From the NCBI RefSeq assembly GCF_022347725.1, contig NZ_JAKRGB010000006.1, forward strand, positions 203,175 through 267,174: a stretch of DNA of 64,000 nt, given 5' to 3'. The position numbers and the translations under genes are program-made. This DNA comes from Ruegeria sp. Ofav3-42 (GTDB lineage: Bacteria > Pseudomonadota > Alphaproteobacteria > Rhodobacterales > Rhodobacteraceae). Positions 18,346 to 26,826 of this stretch are shown here, one piece after another; positions within the stretch are counted from its first letter, which is position 1, and each line of letters starts with the position of its first letter. The notes beneath the pieces were generated by a model that searched no databases, was not told the origin of the DNA, and saw only the letters and a list, made by a program, of their open reading frames with translations.

Positions 18346-19152
18346 TCAGGGGTATGTGGGTTCGCGTCCCAACAACTCGTCCAGTTGCCGCCCGACCCAG
18401 CCATGGGGGATGAAATGCCCGCCCGGATGCGTATCCAGCGCGACCCGTCCCTGCGCACAGTCGGTCCACTCGACCCGGCTGAGCGTCAGGATCGGCACAA
18501 CACTCCAATCGCCACGCGGCGTGGCGGTTTCACAGCCGAACTTCTGCCGCCACAGCGCCACCGGATAGGTCGTATCCCCACCCGGGCCGAAAGGGAAATC
18601 CATCACGGTATCGCTGGTCCCGTGGACATGACGCACCTCAGCCGGGGCCTGCGGGCAATCCTCGGTCTGGCGGATACTGCCTGCAATCCCCAGCAAGGCC
18701 GCCGTATCATTGCCCGACTGGCAAACATAGCGCCACGCCATCGCCCCGCCGTAGGAATAGCCCGAGACATAGATGCGGTCGGGGTCAATCGGGTACCGCT
18801 TGGCCACATCCTCCAACACCCGGTCGGCAAAGGGTACGTCGCCCGTATCCGAGGTCCAGAAATCCCAAGTCTTTCTCAACCCGTTCGGAGCCACCAGCAG
18901 CACACCGCGCAGTTTCGTGGCACCGGCAATTCGCTCGTGGTTGACCACAACCGTCCCCTGCCGCGCCCAGCCGTGGAAATGCATCAGCACAGGCAAGGGC
19001 GTTTTTCCGTCCCATCCCTCGGGCTCCAGCACATGGTAGGATCGGTCGCCCACCTGACAGGCAGTATCACCATGGCATTCGTCCTTCCATGGTCCCATGG
19101 CATAGGCGACAGAGGCGGTCATCAGAAAGAGGGCGAGCAGTCGATAAATCAT
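18346..19152 (-). CDS. Secreted PHB-depolymerase/feruloyl-esterase-like hydrolase
   Basis: The 268-residue protein starts with a signal peptide (residues 1-18, cleavage after AYA). The alpha/beta-hydrolase core has an HFHG oxyanion segment near residue 58 and the nucleophile Ser133 in GYSYGG; the His is in HPGGHFIPHG near the end. This is the LpqC/poly(3-hydroxybutyrate) depolymerase-like family, which includes acetylxylan and feruloyl esterases. Cys pairs (C26/C32 and others) suit the periplasm. Substrate is unknown. It lies within the group of genes between pheS and pheT. Confidence 0.85.
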   Translation of the reverse strand: MIYRLLALFLMTASVAYAMGPWKDECHGDTACQVGDRSYHVLEPEGWDGKTPLPVLMHFHGWARQGTVVVNHERIAGATKLRGVLLVAPNGLRKTWDFWTSDTGDVPFADRVLEDVAKRYPIDPDRIYVSGYSYGGAMAWRYVCQSGNDTAALLGIAGSIRQTEDCPQAPAEVRHVHGTSDTVMDFPFGPGGDTTYPVALWRQKFGCETATPRGDWSVVPILTLSRVEWTDCAQGRVALDTHPGGHFIPHGWVGRQLDELLGREPTYP

Positions 19153-19251
19153 GCGCCCGACCCTAACCGGCCAGAGGCCCGTGTCACGTCACAACCCCGT
19201 GGGACTGTGTGACAAGCTGTGTTTTGGCCACACCGTTTGGTCGACGTACAA

Positions 19252-19393
19252 GCCGCGCTGTCGCCAGACCGCGGGATGGCGATCCTCGGGGAGTGTTGAG
19301 CGGTTTATGCCTGCCAAATCCGTGCGCGGTTCGAGCGTTGCGGTGGCGGAGACAAATCGCCAGCCCGTGCGGGCGGTCTGGCGATAGCGCGGC
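19252..19393. repeat. 142-bp element with 21-bp inverted ends, in a gene-free stretch
   Basis: The arms 19252-19272 and 19373-19393 are inverted copies with a single mismatch (G against T) over 21 bp, 100 bp apart. The right arm also takes part in a local hairpin (19356-19363 with 19378-19385). The element fills the middle of the 309-bp gap between the esterase and the small secreted protein gene. The minus strand keeps one long open frame here without an ATG, so a decayed gene is an alternative. No target-site duplication could be recognised at the edges. Confidence 0.5.
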
Positions 19394-19461
19394 GGTCTAC
19401 CGGCCTTTGCTCCGCGCCTGCAAACAATGAGCCCATAGCTTCGACGGGCACCACGTCCTAC

Positions 19462-19935
19462 TTACTTGAAGCTGTCTTTAGTTCGGTCCGCGAGGTCACG
19501 GATTCTCTTCTGGCATGTTGAAGAACTCAGTTCCCCTTTCTCATAAGGCAAATGTACTACAACGACTCGAAACCCGCCGATATTTTGGTGACTCAGGTTG
19601 CAGAAGTTGACAGAAATTTCACCTGACTCTTTCGCTATTTCATCAGCGTGCGGCGCGATTTGCTGCGACCAAAACTCTGATTCTTCAAGAACGCCAGAGG
19701 GAGCATTGACATTTAGGCAGTCAAAAGTCCGGCCATCGCTCCCAGCAAAATAGACAATCTGGTTCGATGAAAACCCACCGGGGAACGCACTTCGGATCTT
19801 CGCAACCTGGCCCTGCCAAAGCTCGAAACATAGGTGGTCTTTTTTGACTTGCTCTGCTGTGGACAGACTTGGGATTGTACCAAGAACAAGCCCGAAAATC
19901 AGTTGAGCGGCATAACTCAACGAGTTTTGGTTCAC
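19462..19935 (-). CDS. Small secreted protein of unknown function
   Basis: The GTG at 19935 overlaps the TGA of pheS (GTGA) and opens a 157-residue protein with a signal peptide ending near LSTA (about residue 27). The mature part has four cysteines (HLCFEL, FDCLNV, FCNLSH, STCQKR), enough for two disulfides, and no recognised domain. Base composition is clearly more A+T-rich than pheS and the genes around it, so it is probably a later arrival attached to the 3' end of pheS. The ribosome binding site is weak, so translation may depend on coupling to pheS. Confidence 0.6.
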   Translation of the reverse strand: MNQNSLSYAAQLIFGLVLGTIPSLSTAEQVKKDHLCFELWQGQVAKIRSAFPGGFSSNQIVYFAGSDGRTFDCLNVNAPSGVLEESEFWSQQIAPHADEIAKESGEISVNFCNLSHQNIGGFRVVVVHLPYEKGELSSSTCQKRIRDLADRTKDSFK

Positions 19936-21005
19936 CGCGACAAGCCACCATGCAGGTTCGGCATATCCAGCGCTGCGAACCCGTAATGCCTCAGCCACCG
20001 CAGGTCGGAATCAAAGAACGCCCGCAGATCAGGAATGCCGTATTTCAGCATCGCCAGACGGTCGATGCCGATACCAAAGGCAAAGCCCTGATAGACCTCG
20101 GGATCAATCCCGCCGGCGGCGATCACCTTGGGATGGACCATGCCGGAACCCAGAATCTCCATCCAGTCGTCACCTTCACCGATCTTCAGTTGGCCGTTAT
20201 CCCAGGAACAGCGGATATCGACCTCGGCCGACGGCTCGGTGAAGGGGAAGTGCGAGGCGCGGAAACGCAGTTCGACGTCGTCGACCTCGAAGAACGCCTT
20301 CACGAACTCTTCCAGAACCCATTTCAGGTTCGCCATCGAGATGTCCTTGTCGATGGCCAGCCCCTCGACCTGATGAAACATCGGCGTGTGGGTCTGGTCA
20401 TAGTCGGCGCGATAGACACCGCCCGGACAGATCACGCGGATCGGCGCGCCCTGCAGCTCCATCGAGCGGATTTGCACTGGCGAGGTATGGGTGCGCAGAA
20501 CATGCGGCGGGCGATTGTCGCCCTCGGCGCGGTGCATATAGAACGTGTCCATCTCGGCCCGCGCGGGGTGGTGGCCGGGGATGTTCAGGGCGTCGAAATT
20601 GTGCCAGTCGGTCTCAATCCGCGGCCCTTCGGCCACCGAGAACCCCAGTTCGGCAAAAATCGCGGTCAGCTCCTCGGTCGCCTGACTGACCGGGTGGATC
20701 GAGCCCTGACGGCGCGCACGAGTCGGCAAGGTGACGTCCAGCCATTCGGTGCGCAGACGCTCATCCAGCGCGGCATCGGCCAGGGCAGCCTTTTTGGCGG
20801 AAAGCGCCGAGTTGATCTCATCCTTCAGGGCATTCAGCGCGGGGCCTGCGACCTGGCGTTCCTCGGGCGTCATCTTGCCCAGCTCGCGCATCTTCAGCGC
20901 GACCTCGCCCTTTTTGCCGACAGCCGCGACACGGATCGCTTCGAGCGCGTTTTCGTCGCCTGCATCGGCGATCTGACCCAGATATTTTGCCTTAAGATCG
21001 TCCAT
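19932..21005 (-). CDS. pheS: Phenylalanyl-tRNA synthetase alpha chain
   Basis: The 357-residue protein has the N-terminal coiled coil (residues 1-90) and the class II catalytic core. Motif 2 is visible as [26 protein letters not shown] and motif 3 as [20 protein letters not shown]. The C-terminus is [34 protein letters not shown] precedes the ATG. On the same strand, GTGA-coupled, follows a small secreted protein, then an esterase, an amidotransferase and pheT. Confidence 0.97.
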   Translation of the reverse strand: MDDLKAKYLGQIADAGDENALEAIRVAAVGKKGEVALKMRELGKMTPEERQVAGPALNALKDEINSALSAKKAALADAALDERLRTEWLDVTLPTRARRQGSIHPVSQATEELTAIFAELGFSVAEGPRIETDWHNFDALNIPGHHPARAEMDTFYMHRAEGDNRPPHVLRTHTSPVQIRSMELQGAPIRVICPGGVYRADYDQTHTPMFHQVEGLAIDKDISMANLKWVLEEFVKAFFEVDDVELRFRASHFPFTEPSAEVDIRCSWDNGQLKIGEGDDWMEILGSGMVHPKVIAAGGIDPEVYQGFAFGIGIDRLAMLKYGIPDLRAFFDSDLRWLRHYGFAALDMPNLHGGLSR

Positions 21006-21070
21006 GACGGTTCCCTGAATGCTGTTGAGGCTCTGCTATCACAGCAGTCCGCGAAAGCAAGAGGGGCGGA

Positions 21071-22138
21071 TCAGATCGCTTGCAGCATTGCCGCTTGCGG
21101 GCCGCACCTGACCGGACGAATGGTTTCGCCATAGGTCTGCGGCTGCTTTTGAAGCTCAGGGAACAGCGCAAACAGTTCATTCGCGGCGTCACGTTCAAGG
21201 CTCGAAAGAGCCTGTGCGCCCGGGAAAAAGCTCTCCGAGATCAAGCCGGACGTCGACACAAGCTGGTGCCGGTCAAAGAACAGGTGAACGTAGCGGACGA
21301 TGTCACAAGACACCGACGTAATCGTCGTTCCATTGACCAGTGATTTGGCGGCGACAATCACCTCATCTTCTCCGAACAGCAGCTGTGCCTGCCAACCGGT
21401 CATCAGCAGACGGTGCTGCGGCGAGACGAAGATATCCTTCTCAGCCCCTAGCGCCCCTGCATGTATGCGAACGGGTGCAAAACGGCCCCGGCCCGCGACG
21501 GTTCGCCCGCCAATCCAACGGATGGGACAGGCACCATCATCCTGGGTCAGAACCAGATCGCCCGGCTTAAGCGTCTCAACCCTGCGCGGTCCATCCGGCG
21601 TGTCCACCAACGTCCCGGCCGCGAAACACGGCGCGCCGGTGTCACGGGGTGAGAGCGGCGCATGAACCAGCGTGTCGGGGTTCGGCTGGTTGAACTGCAG
21701 GGTTGTCGTTGTCTGGTTCGGCCCGACCAGAACCGGCAGGTTTTCCGAAACGGCCCCCGCCGCCAGCCCGTTTTGGGCAACGATATTCTGGGTTCCGCCC
21801 CCAATATCGTAAAAGTCGATGACCTCATTCGTGGCAGTATTTGTCAGCGCATAGGCTTCATAATTGTTCGAACCTCCGCCATTCGGGTCCGTCAGCAGGA
21901 TCGGGAAAAAGTCTGCCGAAATGATAAAGATCTGCTCGTTGTTGTCCGAGTCAAACGATACATCGACCCATGGGTGGTCCAGCGGGATCTCGATCCCGAC
22001 CTGACCGTTTGCCTGATAAAAGGACACAGTGAAGTTCGCCGGATCCTCATCGGATCTCAGCGCGACCTCGAGAAACTCCGACACGCCACTTTGCGCGGCG
22101 TAGGCATTGGAATAGTGCAGTTCGCTGATACGGGCCAT
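21071..22138 (-). CDS. Hint-domain protein
   Basis: The 355-residue protein has an N-terminal beta-rich domain (residues 1-160, starting ISELHYSNAYAA) and a Hint (Hedgehog/intein) domain at about 170-320. The Hint part begins APCFAAGTLVDTPDGPRRVE with the nucleophile Cys, then LKPGDLV, and contains the VSPQHRLLM segment with the conserved His. This type (Hint_2) is frequent in roseobacters on exported or surface proteins and is expected to cleave itself at the Cys. No signal peptide is visible. The gene is monocistronic between pheS and gshA. Confidence 0.88.
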   Translation of the reverse strand: MARISELHYSNAYAAQSGVSEFLEVALRSDEDPANFTVSFYQANGQVGIEIPLDHPWVDVSFDSDNNEQIFIISADFFPILLTDPNGGGSNNYEAYALTNTATNEVIDFYDIGGGTQNIVAQNGLAAGAVSENLPVLVGPNQTTTTLQFNQPNPDTLVHAPLSPRDTGAPCFAAGTLVDTPDGPRRVETLKPGDLVLTQDDGACPIRWIGGRTVAGRGRFAPVRIHAGALGAEKDIFVSPQHRLLMTGWQAQLLFGEDEVIVAAKSLVNGTTITSVSCDIVRYVHLFFDRHQLVSTSGLISESFFPGAQALSSLERDAANELFALFPELQKQPQTYGETIRPVRCGPQAAMLQAI

Positions 22139-22256
22139 TTGTCATCACGCTCAGGAGTAGTTCGCAGAGAATACCCGAGTACCCCCGTCGGATGACAAGG
22201 GCACTTCGAAACAATTGGCAAATGCTCTCCTAATGGCAACACGCCTCAGCGCGGTC

Positions 22257-23627
22257 TTAATAGCTGAACTCGGGGTAAATCCGGGTCAGGTCGCCATTCC
22301 AGTCACCGTGGTAGTGGTCCAGCAGCTCATCCGCCGGAACCTTGCCGGTTTCGATGCTGTCTTTTAGCGCGTTCAGGAAGTGAGTTTCATCCGGCACCAG
22401 CCCACCTGCGCCGGGGAAGGCGCGGGACTTCAAGCCGCCCTCGGCGATCGAGACCACCTTGCGCGCCAGATCGTGCATGTTGATGTCGCCGACCTTGGCC
22501 TGCAGCCCGTCCTTGGCGGCTTCGACCCGCAGCGCTTCGCGCGTTTCATCATCCCAGCCTTTGACCAGATCCCAGGCTGCATCCAGCGCGCCCTGATCGT
22601 AGGTAAGACCAACCCAGAACGCGGGCAAAGCACACAGGCGCCGCCATGGGCCACCATCGGCACCGCGCATTTCCATGAACTTCTTGATCCGCGCCTCGGG
22701 GAAGGCTGTGGTCAGGTGATCTGCCCAATCAGACAGCGTCGGCGTTTCGCCCGGAAGAGCGGGCAGCTTGCCTTCCAAAAAATCACGGAAGGACTGGCCC
22801 AGCGCGTCGATGTATTTGCCGTCGCGATAGACGAAATACATCGGCACATCCAAAGCGTATTCGACCCAGCGCTCGAACCCGAACCCGTCCTCGAACACAA
22901 AGGGCAGCATCCCGGTGCGCGCATCATCCAGATGCCGCCAGATATAGCTGCGCCAGCTTTTCTGGCCGTTAGGTTTACCTTCGAAGAACGGAGAATTGGC
23001 AAACAGAGCGGTCGCCACGGGCTGCAATGCCAGTGCAACGCGCAGTTTCTGCACCATGTCGGCCTCGGACCCGAAGTCGATATTGACCTGCACGGTACAC
23101 GTCCGGCGCATCATCGACCGGCCCATCGTGCCGACCTTTTCCATATAGTCGTTCATCAGCCGGTAACGCCCCTTGGGCATCAGTGGCATCTCGTCATGCG
23201 TCCAGATCGGAGCGGCCCCTAGACCGATGAACCCAACGCCGATCTTGTCGGCGATGTCCTTCACGTCGCGCAGATGCGCGTTCACCTCGTCACAGGTTTC
23301 GTGAATGGTCTCTAGCGGCGCGCCCGACAGCTCCAACTGCCCGCCAGGTTCCAGCGAGACATTGGCCCCATCCTTTTCCAGGCCGATCAGCTTGCCGGCC
23401 TCTTCCACCGGGGCCCAGCCATGCAGATCACGCAGGCCTTGAAGCACCGCAAGAATCGAACGCTCGCCCTCAAAGGGCAGCGGTTTCAACGTGTCTTTGC
23501 AATAGCCGAACTTTTCATGCTCGGTTCCGATGCGCCAATCCTGCTTGGGCTTGCAGCCCGATTCCAGATATTCAGCCAGTTGCTCGTGGCGTTCGATTGG
23601 TCCGCCGCCGGACTGAGGGATGGACAT
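22257..23627 (-). CDS. gshA: Glutamate--cysteine ligase
   Basis: This enzyme makes gamma-glutamylcysteine, the first step of glutathione synthesis. The 456-residue protein is of the plant/alphaproteobacterial class (GCS2-type), with RIGTEHEKFGY at the start, SLEPGGQLELSGAPLETIH near residue 95, and RTCTVQVNIDFGSE near 160, all family motifs. Cys residues that form the redox switch in plant enzymes were not assessed. CGGAGC precedes the ATG. It is the last gene of a unit rsmE-GNAT-membrane protein-gshA. Confidence 0.95.
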   Translation of the reverse strand: MSIPQSGGGPIERHEQLAEYLESGCKPKQDWRIGTEHEKFGYCKDTLKPLPFEGERSILAVLQGLRDLHGWAPVEEAGKLIGLEKDGANVSLEPGGQLELSGAPLETIHETCDEVNAHLRDVKDIADKIGVGFIGLGAAPIWTHDEMPLMPKGRYRLMNDYMEKVGTMGRSMMRRTCTVQVNIDFGSEADMVQKLRVALALQPVATALFANSPFFEGKPNGQKSWRSYIWRHLDDARTGMLPFVFEDGFGFERWVEYALDVPMYFVYRDGKYIDALGQSFRDFLEGKLPALPGETPTLSDWADHLTTAFPEARIKKFMEMRGADGGPWRRLCALPAFWVGLTYDQGALDAAWDLVKGWDDETREALRVEAAKDGLQAKVGDINMHDLARKVVSIAEGGLKSRAFPGAGGLVPDETHFLNALKDSIETGKVPADELLDHYHGDWNGDLTRIYPEFSY

Positions 23628-23691
23628 GAACCGTGCTCCGATCCTGATGTGTCTGTCTTTGCGTCAGTCGTGGTCTTAAACCGCGCCAGTG

Positions 23692-24219
23692 TCAATGCAA
23701 CCGGATATGGGCCGGGCGCATTGGTGTGCGTTCCCAGATAACAACCGGATGTGTCGCGCCACCGTTCAGTTCCGACAACATTTGTTCGGTTTTCAACCCC
23801 GGAAGGGCTGAGAACACATCGAACAGCGCTTCGGCCCCTTCAGCATTCACAGGAATGTGAAGCGTCGGCTGGCCCGGTTGATCCAAAACCCAATGCGCTG
23901 GGGATGATGTCGGGTCCAGCGCAAGGCGTTCAATCTCTCGCGTGGCAACGATTCCACCATCCAGCGGGCCGAGATAGGTGATCTGACCTTCGTCGATCGT
24001 TACAAGTCCGGGACCCCCCGCGCCGGTGCGGAACCGGGCACGTTGAACGCCGACGACGGCCAAAGCGGCCGACACGGCGATCAGAACCCAACCCAACCAT
24101 CCAAGCAATCCACCGGGGCCACTGATCCAGCTGAGGCCGACCAACAGGATGATTCCTGCGATCAAAACTTCGCGCCAGCGCCACAGGGCCAGTTTGGCTT
24201 CGGGTCGGATGAAACTCAT
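23692..24219 (-). CDS. Conserved membrane protein of unknown function
   Basis: The 175-residue protein has two adjacent membrane segments at about 17-60, then a cytosolic or periplasmic domain of about 110 residues containing GPGLVTIDEGQITYLGPLDGG and a C-terminal PVVIWERTPMRPAHIRLH. The layout resembles uncharacterised roseobacter proteins; no function is known. Its ATG overlaps the TGA of the GNAT gene (ATGA, 24216-24219), showing translational coupling, and gshA follows 64 bases later. Confidence 0.75.
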   Translation of the reverse strand: MSFIRPEAKLALWRWREVLIAGIILLVGLSWISGPGGLLGWLGWVLIAVSAALAVVGVQRARFRTGAGGPGLVTIDEGQITYLGPLDGGIVATREIERLALDPTSSPAHWVLDQPGQPTLHIPVNAEGAEALFDVFSALPGLKTEQMLSELNGGATHPVVIWERTPMRPAHIRLH

Positions 24220-25064
24220 GCCGTATCCTCGGGGTTTTTGAACAGAATCAGGGAATAATGGCCTGCTGGCCGGAACCCAATTGCTATATAGGCACGCGCA
24301 GCGGCTTCGCTAGCTGCGAACAGAATAGCGCGCGTCGCGCCATTGCTTTGCGCCTCGCGTAGATGTAGCGCAACGGCCAGCCGCGCATAGCTGCGACCGC
24401 GCAGATCGGGGGGAGTGTAGACGCCTCCAATCTGGACTACTTCGGGCAAACGCGCATTGAATCCGGTCATCGCAACCGGCTGACCATTCACCAATACGGC
24501 TCGGTGCGAGTCGCGCTCCAGATAAGCGGCGATGTCTTTCTTCGCTTGCCCCTGCGCGCGCTCGGCATCGAAATCCATGGCCTCGATCAGGTAACTTTGC
24601 CGCCAACCTTCGGCCACATCCCGATCCAGATCGCCGAGTGGTATCAACTGAGCCGCTGTCGCGTCGGGCATAATGATCTGGGCTAAATCCAACGTGAAGC
24701 CCGGCTCATCGCTATTCAGTGTTGCGGGCCGGCCCTCCCACCCTGCTAGTCGCATGATCCGGCGCGCCTGCGTGGCCTCTGCCGCCAAGCCAAACAGCTG
24801 GCGCCCCCGGATTAGACGAATCGCATCGCTCAGTTCCTCGTCCGAGCATTCGGGACATTGCGGCAGCACCATCCCTTCATTCGTGATTCCAAAAACGGCG
24901 CGCGGGCCATCGCCCAGCGTCCACATATTGACCGCCCGCCGATCTGCACCGCGCAAACCGAAATCTCGCAGGTTCGCCAGTGGGAACATGGACGTCTGGA
25001 TATGCCCGAACAGGAACTCGTCGATTTTGGGTGCGTCCGCATCCCGCGCTTCTTGCCAATTCAC
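24216..25064 (-). CDS. GNAT-family N-acetyltransferase
   Basis: The 282-residue protein has a GNAT fold in its second half: GGVYTPPDLRGRSYARLAVALHL is the acetyl-CoA-binding motif A (R-G-x-x-YA form), and AARAYIAIGFRPAGHYSLILF is the motif B end. The N-terminal half probably forms a second degenerate GNAT lobe. The substrate is unknown. GTG at 25064 is taken as the start because it overlaps the stop of rsmE (GTGA, 25061-25064) with GGGGG upstream; the ATG nine codons earlier lies inside rsmE. Confidence 0.82.
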   Translation of the reverse strand: MNWQEARDADAPKIDEFLFGHIQTSMFPLANLRDFGLRGADRRAVNMWTLGDGPRAVFGITNEGMVLPQCPECSDEELSDAIRLIRGRQLFGLAAEATQARRIMRLAGWEGRPATLNSDEPGFTLDLAQIIMPDATAAQLIPLGDLDRDVAEGWRQSYLIEAMDFDAERAQGQAKKDIAAYLERDSHRAVLVNGQPVAMTGFNARLPEVVQIGGVYTPPDLRGRSYARLAVALHLREAQSNGATRAILFAASEAAARAYIAIGFRPAGHYSLILFKNPEDTA

Positions 25065-25786
25065 GCCCAATCCCCCAGTGCCTGCTGCCACATGGTCAGC
25101 GCCGCAACGGCAGCCGTATCCGCTCGCAGGATGCGCGGGCCAAGGCTGACCACATGGGCAAAGGGCAACGCGACCAGTCGTGCGCGTTCACGGTCGGAGA
25201 AACCGCCCTCGGGTCCGATCAGAATGGCCCAAGGCTGACCTTTTTCATTGGCCGCCAGCCGTAAGGCGGATCCAACCTCGGCCTCATTGCAGAACATAAG
25301 CTGGCGGCCTTCGGGCCAGTCGTCCAGCACGCGGTCCAACCGCTGCAAGTCTGCGACCTCGGGCACATAGGTTCCGCCGCATTGTTCGGCCGCCTCAACC
25401 GCATGAGCTTGCAGGCGATCCTGGCGAATGCGTTCGGAATTGGTGAATTCCGTCTGCACGGGCATGATCCGCGCCGCACCCATTTCTGCTGCTTTTTCAA
25501 CGATGAAGTCAGTACGCGCCTTCTTGATTGGCGCGAACAGGAACCACAGGTCGGGCGGCAGATGCAGCGGTTTGGTCTGATCCACACAGGTTAGAATACC
25601 GCCGCGTTTGCCGGCCTCGGCAACCTCGGCCAGCCATTCCCCGTCCAGTCCGTTGAACAGGGCAATCTGCCCGCCAACCCCCAGGCGCATGACGCCGAAC
25701 AGGTAATGCGCCTGCTCACGCGTCAAATGAACGGATTGCCCCTGACCCAGAGGGTGCTCTACATACAGTCTGATCTTTGCACTCAT
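25061..25786 (-). CDS. rsmE: 16S rRNA (uracil-1498-N3)-methyltransferase
   Basis: The 241-residue SPOUT methyltransferase has the family N-terminus (RLYVEHPLGQGQSVHLT, PUA-like) and the knotted SAM-binding C-terminus with ILIGPEGGFSDRERA and VVSLGPRILRADTAAVAAL. It methylates U1498 of 16S rRNA on assembled 30S subunits. AAGG precedes the ATG. The start is only 12 bases from that of the divergent ubiA, so the promoters must lie within the opposite reading frames. It heads the coupled unit that ends with gshA. Confidence 0.95.
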   Translation of the reverse strand: MSAKIRLYVEHPLGQGQSVHLTREQAHYLFGVMRLGVGGQIALFNGLDGEWLAEVAEAGKRGGILTCVDQTKPLHLPPDLWFLFAPIKKARTDFIVEKAAEMGAARIMPVQTEFTNSERIRQDRLQAHAVEAAEQCGGTYVPEVADLQRLDRVLDDWPEGRQLMFCNEAEVGSALRLAANEKGQPWAILIGPEGGFSDRERARLVALPFAHVVSLGPRILRADTAAVAALTMWQQALGDWA

Positions 25787-25798
25787 GAGACCTTACAT

Positions 25799-26761
25799 AT
25801 GCAAGGCAATGCCCCAACACCAGACGGTCAGGTTGCCGACGCTGTCAGCGGCAACTGGGTCGACACCCATGCCCCCGCGTTCGCCCGCCCCTACCTGCGC
25901 CTCAGCCGCGCGGATCGGCCAATTGGCACGTGGCTGCTGCTGATCCCATGCTGGTGGGGACTGGCGCTGGCTATCCTCAGTGACGGAAACCCAAGATGGG
26001 GGGATCTGTGGATCGCAATCGGCTGCGGATTCGGTGCCTTCCTAATGCGCGGTGCCGGCTGTACCTGGAACGATATCACTGACCGGGAATTCGACGGTCA
26101 GGTCGAGCGCACCCGCTCTCGACCGATCCCCTCCGGACAGGTCAGCGTACGTCAGGCCGTGATCTGGATGGGGCTGCAATGCCTGCTGGCGCTGATGATT
26201 CTGCTGACCTTCAATCAGGCCGCTATTGCGATGGGCGTGCTATCACTCTTGCCGGTCACGATCTATCCATTTGCCAAGCGATTCACCTGGTGGCCTCAGG
26301 TGTTTTTGGGACTTGCCTTCAACTGGGGCATCCTGCTGGCCTGGGCTGCACACACGGGGACTGTGGGTGCTCCTGCAATCCTTCTGTATTTGGCGGGTAT
26401 CGCGTGGACGCTGTTCTATGACACGATCTACGCCCACCAGGACACCGAAGATGACGAACTTATCGGGATCAAATCGACGGCCCGCCTGTTTGGCACCAAC
26501 ACCGCGCAATGGTTGAAGTATTTTCTTGTGGCAACCGTCGCGCTGATGGGGCTTGCCGTCATTGACGCCGCAACAACGCAGGCTTCGGTCATCGCACTGG
26601 TCGTGGCGCTTGGCGGTCCATGGGCGATGGGTTGGCATATGGCATGGCAGTTGCGCGGGCTGGATATCGAAGACAATGCCAAACTGCTGCAATTGTTCCG
26701 CGCCAACCGCGATACCGGCCTCATTCCGCTGATCTTCCTTTGCGTCGCCCTGTTGCTCTGA
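25799..26761 (+). CDS. ubiA: 4-hydroxybenzoate polyprenyltransferase
   Basis: The 320-residue membrane enzyme attaches the polyprenyl tail to 4-hydroxybenzoate in ubiquinone synthesis. Both metal/diphosphate motifs are present: NDITDREFDGQVERTRSRP near residue 85 and YDTIYAHQDTEDDELIG near 205. Seven to nine membrane helices surround them (RPIGTWLLLIPCWWGLALA is the first). The ATG at 25799 is the first that leaves rsmE; its ribosome binding site is weak. It is followed by the OmpA-family gene after 65 bases. Confidence 0.93.
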   Translation: MQGNAPTPDGQVADAVSGNWVDTHAPAFARPYLRLSRADRPIGTWLLLIPCWWGLALAILSDGNPRWGDLWIAIGCGFGAFLMRGAGCTWNDITDREFDGQVERTRSRPIPSGQVSVRQAVIWMGLQCLLALMILLTFNQAAIAMGVLSLLPVTIYPFAKRFTWWPQVFLGLAFNWGILLAWAAHTGTVGAPAILLYLAGIAWTLFYDTIYAHQDTEDDELIGIKSTARLFGTNTAQWLKYFLVATVALMGLAVIDAATTQASVIALVVALGGPWAMGWHMAWQLRGLDIEDNAKLLQLFRANRDTGLIPLIFLCVALLL

Positions 26762-26826
26762 TTGCACCTCTGCTTTTCGCTCTGTAAGAGTCCTGCACAC
26801 TCACCCGAGGAGTCGATTGACCGCAC

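Noticed and set aside
19151..19387. Plus-strand 78-codon frame in the esterase-pheS gap
   Set aside because: No ribosome binding site and no recognisable protein; the same DNA is better described by its 21-bp inverted repeat.
19869..21134. 421-codon plus-strand frame over pheS
   Set aside because: Antisense shadow of pheS.
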